From contig JAAWHU010000020.1 of assembly GCA_022796015.1 (NCBI GenBank), forward strand, positions 1 to 46,828: a stretch of 46,828 nt of DNA, read 5' to 3'. This document shows positions 8,266-16,183 of the stretch, in pieces. The notes below the pieces were generated by a model. It did not search any database and had not been told where the DNA came from. It saw nothing but the letters and a program-made list of their open reading frames with translations. Each line of letters starts with the position of its first letter. The first letter of the stretch is position 1. A program made the translations under genes and the position numbers. Source of the DNA: Hungatella sp. (lineage in GTDB: Bacteria; Bacillota; Clostridia; Lachnospirales; Lachnospiraceae).

Positions 8266-8681
8266 AGGGAATTTTATTAATCAGCCATGGAAGGCTGGCG
8301 GAAGGAATGGCGGATTCGGCGGCATTATTTTTAGGTGATAGGATCCCGCAGTTTGACTGGCTGTGCCTGGAGCCTGGGGACAGTGCCCATGAGTTCGGGA
8401 ATCGGATCATGGAGAAAGCATCAGAGCTTGATACCGGGGAAGGGGTCATTGTTCTGGCGGATATCTGCGGAGGGACTCCAAGCAACCAGACCATTCCCGG
8501 GCTTTCAGAAAAACTGGATCTGATTACAGGGGTGAACTTAAGCCTTCTGGTGCAGCTTCTTACGGAAAGGGAATATGGACAGGTGTCTGTGCCGGAGCTT
8601 GTGGAGGCAGGAAGAAAGGGGATTATGGACATGAAAGCAGCTATGGCCCAGGCGGCCGGAGAGTCTCATGACTGGCTCTAA
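8262..8681 (+). CDS. PTS system mannose/fructose/sorbose family, IIA component
   Basis: This 139-residue subunit accepts phosphate from HPr and passes it to IIB. The active histidine is H9 in LLISHGRLAEGM, and VIVLADICGGTPSNQT is the second family block. GGAGG lies 8 bases before the start. The gene overlaps the MBL hydrolase stop by 4 bases (ATGA), indicating translational coupling. Having IIA separated from IIB-IIC-IID by a hydrolase and an internal terminator is an unusual order; mannose-family operons more often begin with IIA. Confidence 0.9.
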   Translation: MKGILLISHGRLAEGMADSAALFLGDRIPQFDWLCLEPGDSAHEFGNRIMEKASELDTGEGVIVLADICGGTPSNQTIPGLSEKLDLITGVNLSLLVQLLTEREYGQVSVPELVEAGRKGIMDMKAAMAQAAGESHDWL

Positions 8682-10050
8682 GGGGATGGCAGGGCGGGTT
8701 GGAACCAATCTGACCCAGGGGCCTATTATGAGAACCCTGCTGGTCTTTGCCATTCCCATTGTGATTACCAACCTGGTGCAGCAGCTCTACTCCATGGTAG
8801 ATCTCATTGTAATCGGGCAGTTTGTAGGCAATATCGGAACCGTGGGGGTCAATACAGGCGGGGAGGTTGCGGATCTGGTGACGCCGGTGGCCATGGGGTT
8901 CGCCACGGCGGGCCAGATCTATATCGCCCAGCTCTTCGGGGCCGGCCATGATCAGAAGGTCAAGAGAACCGTAGGGACTCTGCTGTCTTTTATGACTTTG
9001 GTTTCCATAATCCTCATGGCCGGGGCCATAATATTCTGCAGGCCTATTCTTCAGCTTCTCAACTGCCCTGACCAGGCCATGGGCCAGGCCGGAAGCTATA
9101 TGATTATCACTGCCATAGGCTATCCTTTTATTTTCGGCTACAATGCGGTGTGCGGAATCTTAAGAGGCATGGGAGAGTCTAAGAAGCCTTTGTTTTTCAT
9201 ACTTGTGGCGGCCGGGGTCAATATTGTGCTGGATCTTTTGCTGGTGGCAGTATTTCGGATGGAGGCGGCGGGGACTGCCATAGCTACGGCGGCGTCCCAG
9301 ATGGGGGCTTTTCTGGCAGCATTCTATTTTATGTGGAAGAAAAGGGAACGCTTTGATTTTGAGGTGAAGCTGTCTTATTTTAAAATGGAGGGGGACACTC
9401 TGAAAGTCCTGGTCAAGCTGGGGATTCCTCAGGTAGTGAGAAGCATGTTCGTAAGAACCGGCATGATCTGGGTGAACTCCAATGCCAACGCCTTCGGACT
9501 TGTGGTGTCGGCTACCAACAGCGTAGGCAATAAGCTGCAGAAATTCCTGGAGGTGTTTATCCAGGGCATCGACACGGCCTCCGCATCCATGGTGGGACAG
9601 AACCTGGGTGCAAAAAAGATACAGAGAGCGGGAAAGACCACCATCTGCACCTACATAGCCGCAACTGTTTGCGCCGGCTTCTCTGCGCTGATATGTCTGG
9701 CCATACCTCATGAGATCTTCGGGATTTTTACTCAGGATCAGGGGGTCATAGAACTGGGAGCAACATTCCTCAGGATTTTTATCCTTCATTTCTTTGCATC
9801 GGCATTGACCGGCTCCTTCCAGGCCATGGTTACGGGCTGCGGCTTTGTGGAGCTGGGGTTTGTCCTGGGCTTCTTGGATGGGCTGGTGTGTAAAATCGGT
9901 TTTGGACTTCTGTTTATGAATGTACTCCACATGGGATATACAGGTCTGTGGTGGGGAGTGTCCTGTTCCCGTATCCTGCCGGGATGCATCTGTGTGGCTT
10001 ACTTCTTAAGCGGCAAGTGGAAGACCAGGAAGCTTCTGAGTGAGAAATAG
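8668..10050 (+). CDS. MATE family efflux transporter
   Basis: A 460-residue integral membrane protein of the MATE family, with about twelve hydrophobic segments in two halves. The first half shows the family pattern around PIVITNLVQQLYSMVDLIVIG and QIYIAQLFGAG; the second half repeats it around MVGQNLGAKKIQRA. MATE proteins export drugs or metabolites using Na+ or H+ gradients. The gene starts 14 bases inside the end of the IIA gene, so it is probably co-translated with the PTS cluster, although ATG 8686 is a possible alternative start. The substrate is unknown. Confidence 0.9.
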   Translation: MTGSKGMAGRVGTNLTQGPIMRTLLVFAIPIVITNLVQQLYSMVDLIVIGQFVGNIGTVGVNTGGEVADLVTPVAMGFATAGQIYIAQLFGAGHDQKVKRTVGTLLSFMTLVSIILMAGAIIFCRPILQLLNCPDQAMGQAGSYMIITAIGYPFIFGYNAVCGILRGMGESKKPLFFILVAAGVNIVLDLLLVAVFRMEAAGTAIATAASQMGAFLAAFYFMWKKRERFDFEVKLSYFKMEGDTLKVLVKLGIPQVVRSMFVRTGMIWVNSNANAFGLVVSATNSVGNKLQKFLEVFIQGIDTASASMVGQNLGAKKIQRAGKTTICTYIAATVCAGFSALICLAIPHEIFGIFTQDQGVIELGATFLRIFILHFFASALTGSFQAMVTGCGFVELGFVLGFLDGLVCKIGFGLLFMNVLHMGYTGLWWGVSCSRILPGCICVAYFLSGKWKTRKLLSEK

Positions 10051-10071
10051 GAGTAGGGAAGGGAGGGGTGC

Positions 10072-10100
10072 TTGCATTTTGACGGTATGGCTGATACAAT
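10072..10100 (+). promoter_or_regulatory. promoter for dsbA-like and ABC-F genes
   Basis: A -35-like TTGCAT (10072-10077) and -10 TACAAT (10095-10100) are separated by 17 bases, about 40 bases before the next start codon and just after the MATE stop. This is a sigma-70 type match by eye. Confidence 0.55.
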
Positions 10101-10142
10101 AAAGAAAAACGATGCAAAACAGTTGCAAAAAGGAGAATCGGC

Positions 10143-10748
10143 ATGCTGGATATTTTATTTGTTACAGATTTTGTATGTCCCTACTGCCTTGTGGCGAAGG
10201 AAGCCCTTAAGGAGGCCCTTAAGGAGCTGAATATGGAGGCTAAGATTACTCTGCAGCCTTTAGAGCTTACGGTGGAGCCTGCTCCCCAGGTGGACACCTG
10301 CCATGATGAGAAGAGGAAAGCCCGCTATCAGATTCTTGTAAAGCCCTGTAAGGCTTTGGGGCTGGATATGAAGCTGCCGCCTCAGGTGTGTCCAAGACCC
10401 TACACCAGGCTGGCATTTGAAGGATATTTCTATGCCCAGGAGCAGGGCAGAGGGGAGGAGTACGGTGACAAGGTTTACCGGGCGTATTTTATTGATGAGA
10501 AGGACATCGGGGACATGGAGGTGTTAGCCGGGCTGGCGGCAGACAGCGGCCTTGACCGGGAAGACTTTAAGCAGGCCCTGTTAGACGGGATCTACGGAAA
10601 AGAAGAAAAGGAGGCAGTCAGACATTCCAGAGAGGATCTGAAGGTCAAGGTGGTTCCTACGATTTATATTAATGGGAAGGAAGTTACTCTTGAGACCTAC
10701 ACCAAGGAAGAGATGACGGAAATTCTGAGAACATTTCAGGAGCAATAA
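10143..10748 (+). CDS. DsbA family thioredoxin-fold oxidoreductase (FrnE-like)
   Basis: The 201-residue protein starts directly with a strand and a CPYC redox motif (LFVTDFVCPYCLVAKEALKE), as in cytoplasmic DsbA/FrnE-like proteins. KVVPTIYINGKEV near the C-terminus carries the cis-proline element of the thioredoxin fold. There is no signal peptide, so it acts in the cytoplasm. Related sequences include 2-hydroxychromene-2-carboxylate isomerases, but the intact CxxC favours a thiol oxidoreductase. It has its own promoter and is followed, after only 2 bases, by the ABC-F gene. Confidence 0.82.
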   Translation: MLDILFVTDFVCPYCLVAKEALKEALKELNMEAKITLQPLELTVEPAPQVDTCHDEKRKARYQILVKPCKALGLDMKLPPQVCPRPYTRLAFEGYFYAQEQGRGEEYGDKVYRAYFIDEKDIGDMEVLAGLAADSGLDREDFKQALLDGIYGKEEKEAVRHSREDLKVKVVPTIYINGKEVTLETYTKEEMTEILRTFQEQ

Positions 10749-10750
10749 GA

Positions 10751-12634
10751 ATGTTGTATGAGATCAAGGACGGCACCGTATCCCTGGGAGGGACACTGGT
10801 GCTGTCCCATATTCATTTTCAGATAAAAGGCAGGGAGAAGATTGCCCTGACAGGAGTCAACGGGGCAGGGAAGACCACCCTCTTAAGAGTGATTGCCGGG
10901 GAGCTGGATTTGGACCGGGACGACAAGCGGATGGGCCCGGGGATTGAATATTCCAGGAGACTGACAGTGGGAATGTTAAAACAGCAGGCCTTCCGGGACG
11001 GAACCAGGACCGTGGAGGAGGAACTTTTGAAGAATTGCCCTTACAGCGATCCCTACAGTGCAGAGCGGTTTGAGTATGAGAGGGAGTATGACCGGCTGTT
11101 TACCGGATTCGGATTTGACAGAGAGGACAAGAAGAAAGAGCTTTCCCGGTTTTCCGGCGGGGAGCAGACAAAGATCACATTGATCCGCCTTCTTCTTGAG
11201 AAGCCGGATATCCTTCTTCTGGACGAACCCACCAATCATTTGGACATGGAGACGGTGGAATGGCTGGAGGAATATCTAAAGGGGTATGACAGGGCAGTGG
11301 TTATGGTGTCCCATGACCGGTTTTTCCTGGATCAGGCAGCGGAGGTGATCTACGAATTATCGGATAAGAAGCTGACCCGATACCCGGGCAACTATACCCA
11401 TTACCGCCAGGAAAAGTTAAAGAATATCCGGATTCAAAGAAAGGCTTATGAGCGGCAGCAGGAGGAGATCAGGCGGCTCAATGAAGTGATTGAGCGGTTT
11501 AAGCACAAGCCCACCAAAGCGGCCTTCGCCCGTTCCAAGAAGAAAGCCATTGAGCGGATGGAGAAGATTCAGAATCCCAAAGAGGATGAGGCCCATATCT
11601 TTACGGGTGAGATAAATCCCGAGATCATGGGGAGCAAGTGGGTTCTTGAGACAAAGCACTTGAAGGCGGGATATGACAAGCCTCTTTTTGAACTGACCAT
11701 GAGAGTCAGGCGGGGGCAGAAGATCGGAATTCTGGGGCCCAACGGAGCCGGGAAGACTGCCTTTCTAAAGACTGCGGCAGGGCTGCTGCCGCCTTTGGAG
11801 GGTAACCTGTCTCTGGGGAATCGAACCACCATAGGATATTTTGACCAGCATTCGGCGGAGATCTCCTCCCATAAGACTGTGTTTGAACATTTTCATGACC
11901 TGTTTCCGGGACTTTCCGAGAAAGAGGCCAGGAGTATTCTGGGCAGTTATCTCTTCGGAGGCAGGGAGGCGGCAAAGCAGGTGAACAGCCTGTCGGGAGG
12001 AGAGAAGGCGCGGCTGGTGCTTGCGGAGCTTCTGCAGAGCAGGCCAAACCTTCTGATTCTGGATGAGCCCACCAACCATATGGATATCCATGCCAGGGAG
12101 ACATTGGAGTCGGCGTTTCAGGCCTATGGGGGCACCATCCTTTTTGTGTCTCATGACCGGTACTTTATCAGGCAGGTGGCCGATGGGGTGCTGATTCTGG
12201 AGGATCAGGCCGTCATGTACTATCCTTTCGGGTACGATCACTATCTGGAGAGAAAGAGAAAGCAGTCACGAGGCGGGGAGCTGGCCGCCCAGGTCAGGGC
12301 TGAGGATCAGGCTCTGATCGCAGGAATCCGATCCGTGCCCAAGGCGGAGCGCCATCGCCTCAGGGACATTCCTGAGGAGGAGGCCTATGAGGACTGGAGG
12401 ATCAGGCTGGCGTCAGAGCCTATGGAGATGGCCAGAGAGAGAGCGGAAGCAGCCTGGGACGCCATGGAGTCGATGCGCAGAGGCTGGCAGGAGTCGGAGG
12501 GCTTCTGGAAGGGGGAACCCTGGGATCAGGAGGAGCTCTATGAAGCCCTGAAAAGGGAATATGATGCCTGTGCAGAGGAATGGCACCAGAGATGCCTGGA
12601 GTGGGCAGAGGCAGCCTGGCGGGAGGAGGAATGA
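10751..12634 (+). CDS. ABC-F family ATP-binding protein
   Basis: The 627-residue protein has two ABC ATPase domains and no membrane segment. Walker A motifs are GVNGAGKTT (residues 35-43) and GPNGAGKTA in the second half. The signatures are FSGGEQTK and LSGGEKAR, and each Walker B is followed by DEPTNH. The linker between the domains is charged and helical (KPTKAAFARSKKKAIERMEK), as in ABC-F proteins that act on the ribosomal E site. A long acidic, Trp-containing helical tail follows the second domain. Members either relieve stalled ribosomes or protect them from antibiotics; which applies here cannot be decided by sequence reading. It forms a two-gene operon with the DsbA-like gene. Confidence 0.9.
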   Translation: MLYEIKDGTVSLGGTLVLSHIHFQIKGREKIALTGVNGAGKTTLLRVIAGELDLDRDDKRMGPGIEYSRRLTVGMLKQQAFRDGTRTVEEELLKNCPYSDPYSAERFEYEREYDRLFTGFGFDREDKKKELSRFSGGEQTKITLIRLLLEKPDILLLDEPTNHLDMETVEWLEEYLKGYDRAVVMVSHDRFFLDQAAEVIYELSDKKLTRYPGNYTHYRQEKLKNIRIQRKAYERQQEEIRRLNEVIERFKHKPTKAAFARSKKKAIERMEKIQNPKEDEAHIFTGEINPEIMGSKWVLETKHLKAGYDKPLFELTMRVRRGQKIGILGPNGAGKTAFLKTAAGLLPPLEGNLSLGNRTTIGYFDQHSAEISSHKTVFEHFHDLFPGLSEKEARSILGSYLFGGREAAKQVNSLSGGEKARLVLAELLQSRPNLLILDEPTNHMDIHARETLESAFQAYGGTILFVSHDRYFIRQVADGVLILEDQAVMYYPFGYDHYLERKRKQSRGGELAAQVRAEDQALIAGIRSVPKAERHRLRDIPEEEAYEDWRIRLASEPMEMARERAEAAWDAMESMRRGWQESEGFWKGEPWDQEELYEALKREYDACAEEWHQRCLEWAEAAWREEE

Positions 12635-12642
12635 TCCGTGGT

Positions 12643-12685
12643 CAGAGAGGCGGTCAGTACCAAAATGGTATTGGCCGCCTCTCTG
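12643..12685 (+). terminator. strong hairpin after the ABC-F gene
   Basis: CAGAGAGGCGG (12643-12653) pairs with CCGCCTCTCTG (12675-12685), and TACC/TGGTA pairs inside. The following bases (CGTCCTGAAAA) lack a T run, so this may be a weak intrinsic terminator or a 3'-end stabilising hairpin. Confidence 0.5.
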
Positions 12686-12700
12686 CGTCCTGAAAATCCG

Positions 12701-12729
12701 TTGAAAAGAAAAAGACGGGCTGTTAAAAT
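12701..12729 (+). promoter_or_regulatory. promoter for the AraC regulator at 12792
   Basis: TTGAAA (12701-12706) and TAAAAT (12724-12729) are separated by 17 bases, about 60 bases before the gene. Good sigma-70 type match. Confidence 0.6.
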
Positions 12730-12791
12730 AGAAGATAGAAGAAGCCTGGCTGGAAGGATTTTTTGGAGCGGGACTGAGCATACAAGGAGAG

Positions 12792-13625
12792 ATGAATGTG
12801 GATTTTAAACATGAGATGATTATTCCCAATGAGGATCTGCCCTTTAAGCTTTTTCTCTTTGAAGGGGGAAACGGGAACTATAATCGGGCAAAACACTGGC
12901 ACCGGTCAGTGGAGATCTTCCTGGTTTTGGAGGGCGCGCTGGAATTTTTTATCAACAATACCAGCATTCCTTTGGAGGCAGTGGATTTTGTCATTGTCAA
13001 CCCTAATGAGATTCATTCCATTAAGGCTCCAAATCCCAATACTACCATTGTGGTTCAGATTCCTCTGTCCTGCTTTTCAGGGTATCTGGAGGAGGAAGAT
13101 TATGCCGTATTTTCCAAACAGTCCAGGGAAGACAACGGGATTCTTACAGAGCTGATTGCCAGGATGTACGAGACCTATCAGGACAAGAAATTCGGATATG
13201 AGCTGAAGGTGAAGGGATTGTTTTATGAAATGCTCTATATTCTGATAACCCGCTTTATGAAGGCGGAGGAGGATCAGGGAAGCATCCGTCAGAAAAGGAA
13301 TTTAGACCGGCTTTCCAGGATAACCTCCTATATGAAAAAGAATTATAATCAGGATATTACCCTGGAGGGAGTGGCAGACGAATTCGGTTTTTCACCTACT
13401 TATCTTTCCAGAATGTTTAAGCGGTATGCAGATGTAAGCTACAAGGCCTATCTGCTGGATTTGCGGACAGAGTACAGTTTCCGGGAGATGATGAACACGG
13501 ATCACAGCCTGAGCCAGGTGGCGGTAAATAACGGCTTTCCCAACAGCCGGGCATTTGCCAAGGCTTTTGTGAAACGGTACGGATGTCTCCCCAGTGAATA
13601 CAGAAAACAGAATGGGAATAGGTAA
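12792..13625 (+). CDS. AraC family transcriptional regulator with N-terminal cupin
   Basis: The 277-residue protein has an N-terminal cupin-like sugar sensor (KHWHRSVEIFLVLEG, NPNEIHSI) and a C-terminal pair of HTH motifs (ITLEGVADEFGFSPTYLSRM and SLSQVAVNNGFPNSRAFAKA) ending in GCLPSEYRK, the AraC hallmark. AAGGAG at 12784-12789 is too close to ATG 12792 but is 8 bases from an in-frame GTG at 12798, so the true start may be that GTG. It lies directly upstream, on the same strand, of the xylulokinase operon and is its likely activator (inference from position). Confidence 0.87.
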   Translation: MNVDFKHEMIIPNEDLPFKLFLFEGGNGNYNRAKHWHRSVEIFLVLEGALEFFINNTSIPLEAVDFVIVNPNEIHSIKAPNPNTTIVVQIPLSCFSGYLEEEDYAVFSKQSREDNGILTELIARMYETYQDKKFGYELKVKGLFYEMLYILITRFMKAEEDQGSIRQKRNLDRLSRITSYMKKNYNQDITLEGVADEFGFSPTYLSRMFKRYADVSYKAYLLDLRTEYSFREMMNTDHSLSQVAVNNGFPNSRAFAKAFVKRYGCLPSEYRKQNGNR

Positions 13626-13634
13626 TTGGGAAAG

Positions 13635-13776
13635 ATTCCAATGAGCCCAGGAAAACAGAACCCAGTCGGGGTTAGACCCTTCTGTGTTCTATGGTCTCAT
13701 TTTCATGGTGCAAATGTCTTTTCCTGTCATATATGGTCAGAATATTCAGCCAAGTTTTGAGTTTCGCAAATGCCTA
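13635..13776 (+). repeat. dispersed palindromic repeat, copy B
   Basis: This 142-bp copy is nearly identical to 41955-42090 and its right two-thirds match 1-101. It contains a central potential hairpin (AATGAG/CTCATT enclosing CAGAA/TTCTG and GGG/CCC). It ends in the arm TCAGAATATTCAGCCAAG...TTTTGAGTTTCGCAAA. The left inverted arm seen in copy C is missing here. Together with a terminator it fills the 341-bp gap between the AraC regulator and xylulokinase. Confidence 0.88.
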
Positions 13777-13879
13777 AAGAATAGGAAGAGAGAAAGGAGA
13801 GGGAACGTCACAGAGGGGACAGATGATTTATGTGAAACTGGAAAAGAATAGCCATAAAAGAACAGAAAAGTGCAAGAAA

Positions 13880-13914
13880 GTGCTGTTAGAATGACAACTA
13901 ACAGCACGTTTTTT
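13880..13914 (+). terminator. intrinsic terminator (possible operator) before xylulokinase
   Basis: A perfect 10-bp stem GTGCTGTTAG (13880-13889) / CTAACAGCAC (13898-13907) is followed by GTTTTTT. It would stop transcription from the AraC gene before the pentose operon. Because a TATAAT lies only 15 bases downstream, the same inverted repeat covers the -35 region of the next promoter and could also act as an operator. Confidence 0.8.
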
Positions 13915-13928
13915 ATAAAAAGATGGAT

Positions 13929-13934
13929 TATAAT
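13929..13934 (+). promoter_or_regulatory. candidate -10 (TATAAT) of the xylulokinase operon
   Basis: A consensus TATAAT sits 33 bases before the TTG start. The -35 position falls in the right arm and T run of the preceding hairpin and does not resemble TTGACA. This suggests activator-dependent initiation, plausibly by the AraC protein encoded just upstream. Confidence 0.5.
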
Positions 13935-13966
13935 AGTCTTATACTGAAAACGGAGGAGGAAGACAG

Positions 13967-15490
13967 TTGAACTATCTGATTGGAATCGACGTGGGGACGT
14001 CGGCTGCAAAGACTGTGCTCTTTGACGACAAGGGAAATACTGTGGCATCGGCGTCATGGGAGTATCCCATGTATCAGCCTCACAACGGCTGGGCGGAGCA
14101 GAATCCCCGGGACTGGGCGGAGGCGGTGTTAAAGACGTTAGGCCGGGTTGTGGCCGAGTCAAAGGTTTCGCCGGAGAGTGTAAAGTCCATAGGGCTCTCC
14201 GGGCAGATGCACGGCCTTGTGATGCTGGATGAGAAGGGAGAACCCCTTCGCCCTTCCATCATCTGGTGCGACCAGAGGACAGGGGAAGAAGTGGAGGACA
14301 TGCTGGGGATCATGCCCCGGGAAAGGTGGATTCAGATTACCGCCAACCCGCCTCTTACCGGATGGACGGCAGCCAAAATCCTGTGGGTAAAAAAGCATGA
14401 ACAGGAAGTCTATGAACAATGCAGGCATATCCTTCTTCCCAAAGACTACATCCGATATGTGCTCACCGGGGTTTTTGCAACCGAGGTGTCCGATGCCAGC
14501 GGAATGCAGCTTTTGGACGTGCCGGGAAGGTGCTGGTCGGAGGAAATCCTCGAAAAGCTTAATATCCCGGAAGAATGGCTGGGAAAGGTATACGAGTCCT
14601 GCCAGGTGACGGGATATCTTCTGCCCGATGTGGCCCGGGCCGTGGGACTCACGGAAAAAACCTGTGTGGTGGGAGGCGCCGGCGACAACGCGGCTGCAGC
14701 TGTGGGAACGGGAGTGGTAAAAGATGGAACGGCATTTACCACCATAGGGACGTCAGGAGTTGTCTTCGCCCACAACAGCCGGGTAACCATTGACCCCAAG
14801 GGAAGAGTCCACACTTGCTGCTGTGCCGTGCCGGGCGCATGGCATGTTATGGGGGTAACCCAGGGGGCCGGGCTGTCCTTAAAGTGGATGAAAGACAATT
14901 TCTGCCAGGACTATGGAGATAAGGCGGAAAGAGAAGAGGCCGATGTCTATGATCTGATCAACGAGGATGTGGAGAAAATTCCGGCAGGCAGCGACCGCCT
15001 CATCTATCTTCCCTACCTTATGGGCGAGCGGACTCCTCATCTGGATCCTGACTGCCGCGGCGTGTTCTTCGGCCTGTCGGCCCTTCATACCAGGGCCCAT
15101 CTTCTCAGGGCAGTCATGGAAGGCGTAAGCTATTCCCTGTGCGACTGCAATGAGATCCTTACGGAAATGGGCGTGAAGGTGGACGCCATGATGGCCTGCG
15201 GAGGAGGAGGAAAGAGCCCGGTGTGGCGGCAGATGCTGGCGGACTTATACAGATGCCCTGTGCAGACTCTAAGGCAGACAGAGGGGCCGGCTTTGGGAGC
15301 CGCCATCCTGGCAGGAGTAGGCTGGGGAATCTATGAAAGCGTGGAGAAAGCCTGCGAGAAAATGATTTCCCCGGAAAAGACCTGTATGCCAAAGGAAGAG
15401 AACGCCGCAGTTTATGAACAATATCACAAGCTCTACAAGAAGCTGTATCAGTCTTTAAAGGAGGATTATAAGGAACTGGCCCGGCTGTAG
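13967..15490 (+). CDS. xylB: xylulokinase (FGGY carbohydrate kinase)
   Basis: The 507-residue FGGY kinase phosphorylates a ketopentose, classically D-xylulose to D-xylulose 5-phosphate. The first ATPase domain begins YLIGIDVGTSAAKTVLFD and includes IGLSGQMHGLV, a xylulokinase-type motif. The catalytic base is probably D240 in GGAGDNAAAAVG. TTIGTSGVVF and MACGGGGKSPVWRQ belong to the second domain. It starts with TTG at 13967, with GGAGGAGG a few bases upstream and no better ATG. Neighbours are a DUF4867 protein and an isomerase. A ribulose or fuculose kinase role remains possible because the adjacent isomerase is not a xylose isomerase. Confidence 0.88.
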   Translation: MNYLIGIDVGTSAAKTVLFDDKGNTVASASWEYPMYQPHNGWAEQNPRDWAEAVLKTLGRVVAESKVSPESVKSIGLSGQMHGLVMLDEKGEPLRPSIIWCDQRTGEEVEDMLGIMPRERWIQITANPPLTGWTAAKILWVKKHEQEVYEQCRHILLPKDYIRYVLTGVFATEVSDASGMQLLDVPGRCWSEEILEKLNIPEEWLGKVYESCQVTGYLLPDVARAVGLTEKTCVVGGAGDNAAAAVGTGVVKDGTAFTTIGTSGVVFAHNSRVTIDPKGRVHTCCCAVPGAWHVMGVTQGAGLSLKWMKDNFCQDYGDKAEREEADVYDLINEDVEKIPAGSDRLIYLPYLMGERTPHLDPDCRGVFFGLSALHTRAHLLRAVMEGVSYSLCDCNEILTEMGVKVDAMMACGGGGKSPVWRQMLADLYRCPVQTLRQTEGPALGAAILAGVGWGIYESVEKACEKMISPEKTCMPKEENAAVYEQYHKLYKKLYQSLKEDYKELARL

Positions 15491-15535
15491 GCAGGGTATG
15501 GCAATATAGAAAAACAGGACAGAAAGGAATGGGCG

Positions 15536-16153
15536 ATGGAGATTAAAAACGTGATGGATCCGGCATTTAAGACCTATGGAAAAGTGATAGCCGGATATGA
15601 TTGTCAGGAGCTTATAAAGGTTATGGGGAAAACTCCGGTTCCAAAGGATGTGGTGTATGTGGCCTCTGACCCTGATCTTGAGGCAGTGGAGACCGTAAAG
15701 AGGATGGAGAAGAATCTTTATGGACAGATGCCCATTCAGGCCGGGTACTGCAATGGCCATAACCGGAAGATGAATGCCATGGAATATCACAGAACTTCCG
15801 AGATCAATGTGGCCTGCACAGATCTTGTGCTGATGCTGGGGAGGCAGCAGGACGTGGGAGAGGATGGGACTTATGATACGGCCCTTGCCCGGTGCTTCTT
15901 AGTTCCGGCAGGAACGGTGATCGAGGTATATGCCACTACCCTGCACTATGCCCCCTGCCATGTGAACCCGGAGGGCTTCCGCTGCGTGGTGATCCTTCCA
16001 AAGGGAACCAACACGGATATGGAGCCGGTGGAGGAGCTCTTTCTTGAGGATCGGCTTCTTTTTGCAAAAAATAAATGGCTCATCGGCCATGAGGAAGGGG
16101 GTCTTCCCCAGGGCGCCTTCATAGGGCTTAAGGGAGAGAACAAGGAACTGTAA
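15536..16153 (+). CDS. DUF4867 family protein
   Basis: The 205-residue protein resembles the DUF4867 family, found in clostridial sugar operons near fucose-isomerase-like and FGGY kinase genes (recalled association, not searched). It looks cupin-like: short beta-rich segments such as GTVIEVYATTLHYAPCHV and conserved His/Cys/Glu residues that might bind a metal or sugar. No catalytic motif of a known enzyme is recognised. AAGGAA lies upstream of the ATG. Placed between kinase and isomerase genes, it is probably a mutarotase- or epimerase-like helper or a second isomerase; this is speculation. Confidence 0.7.
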   Translation: MEIKNVMDPAFKTYGKVIAGYDCQELIKVMGKTPVPKDVVYVASDPDLEAVETVKRMEKNLYGQMPIQAGYCNGHNRKMNAMEYHRTSEINVACTDLVLMLGRQQDVGEDGTYDTALARCFLVPAGTVIEVYATTLHYAPCHVNPEGFRCVVILPKGTNTDMEPVEELFLEDRLLFAKNKWLIGHEEGGLPQGAFIGLKGENKEL

Positions 16154-16183
16154 AGACTGTTATCATAAATGGAGGAACCGAAC

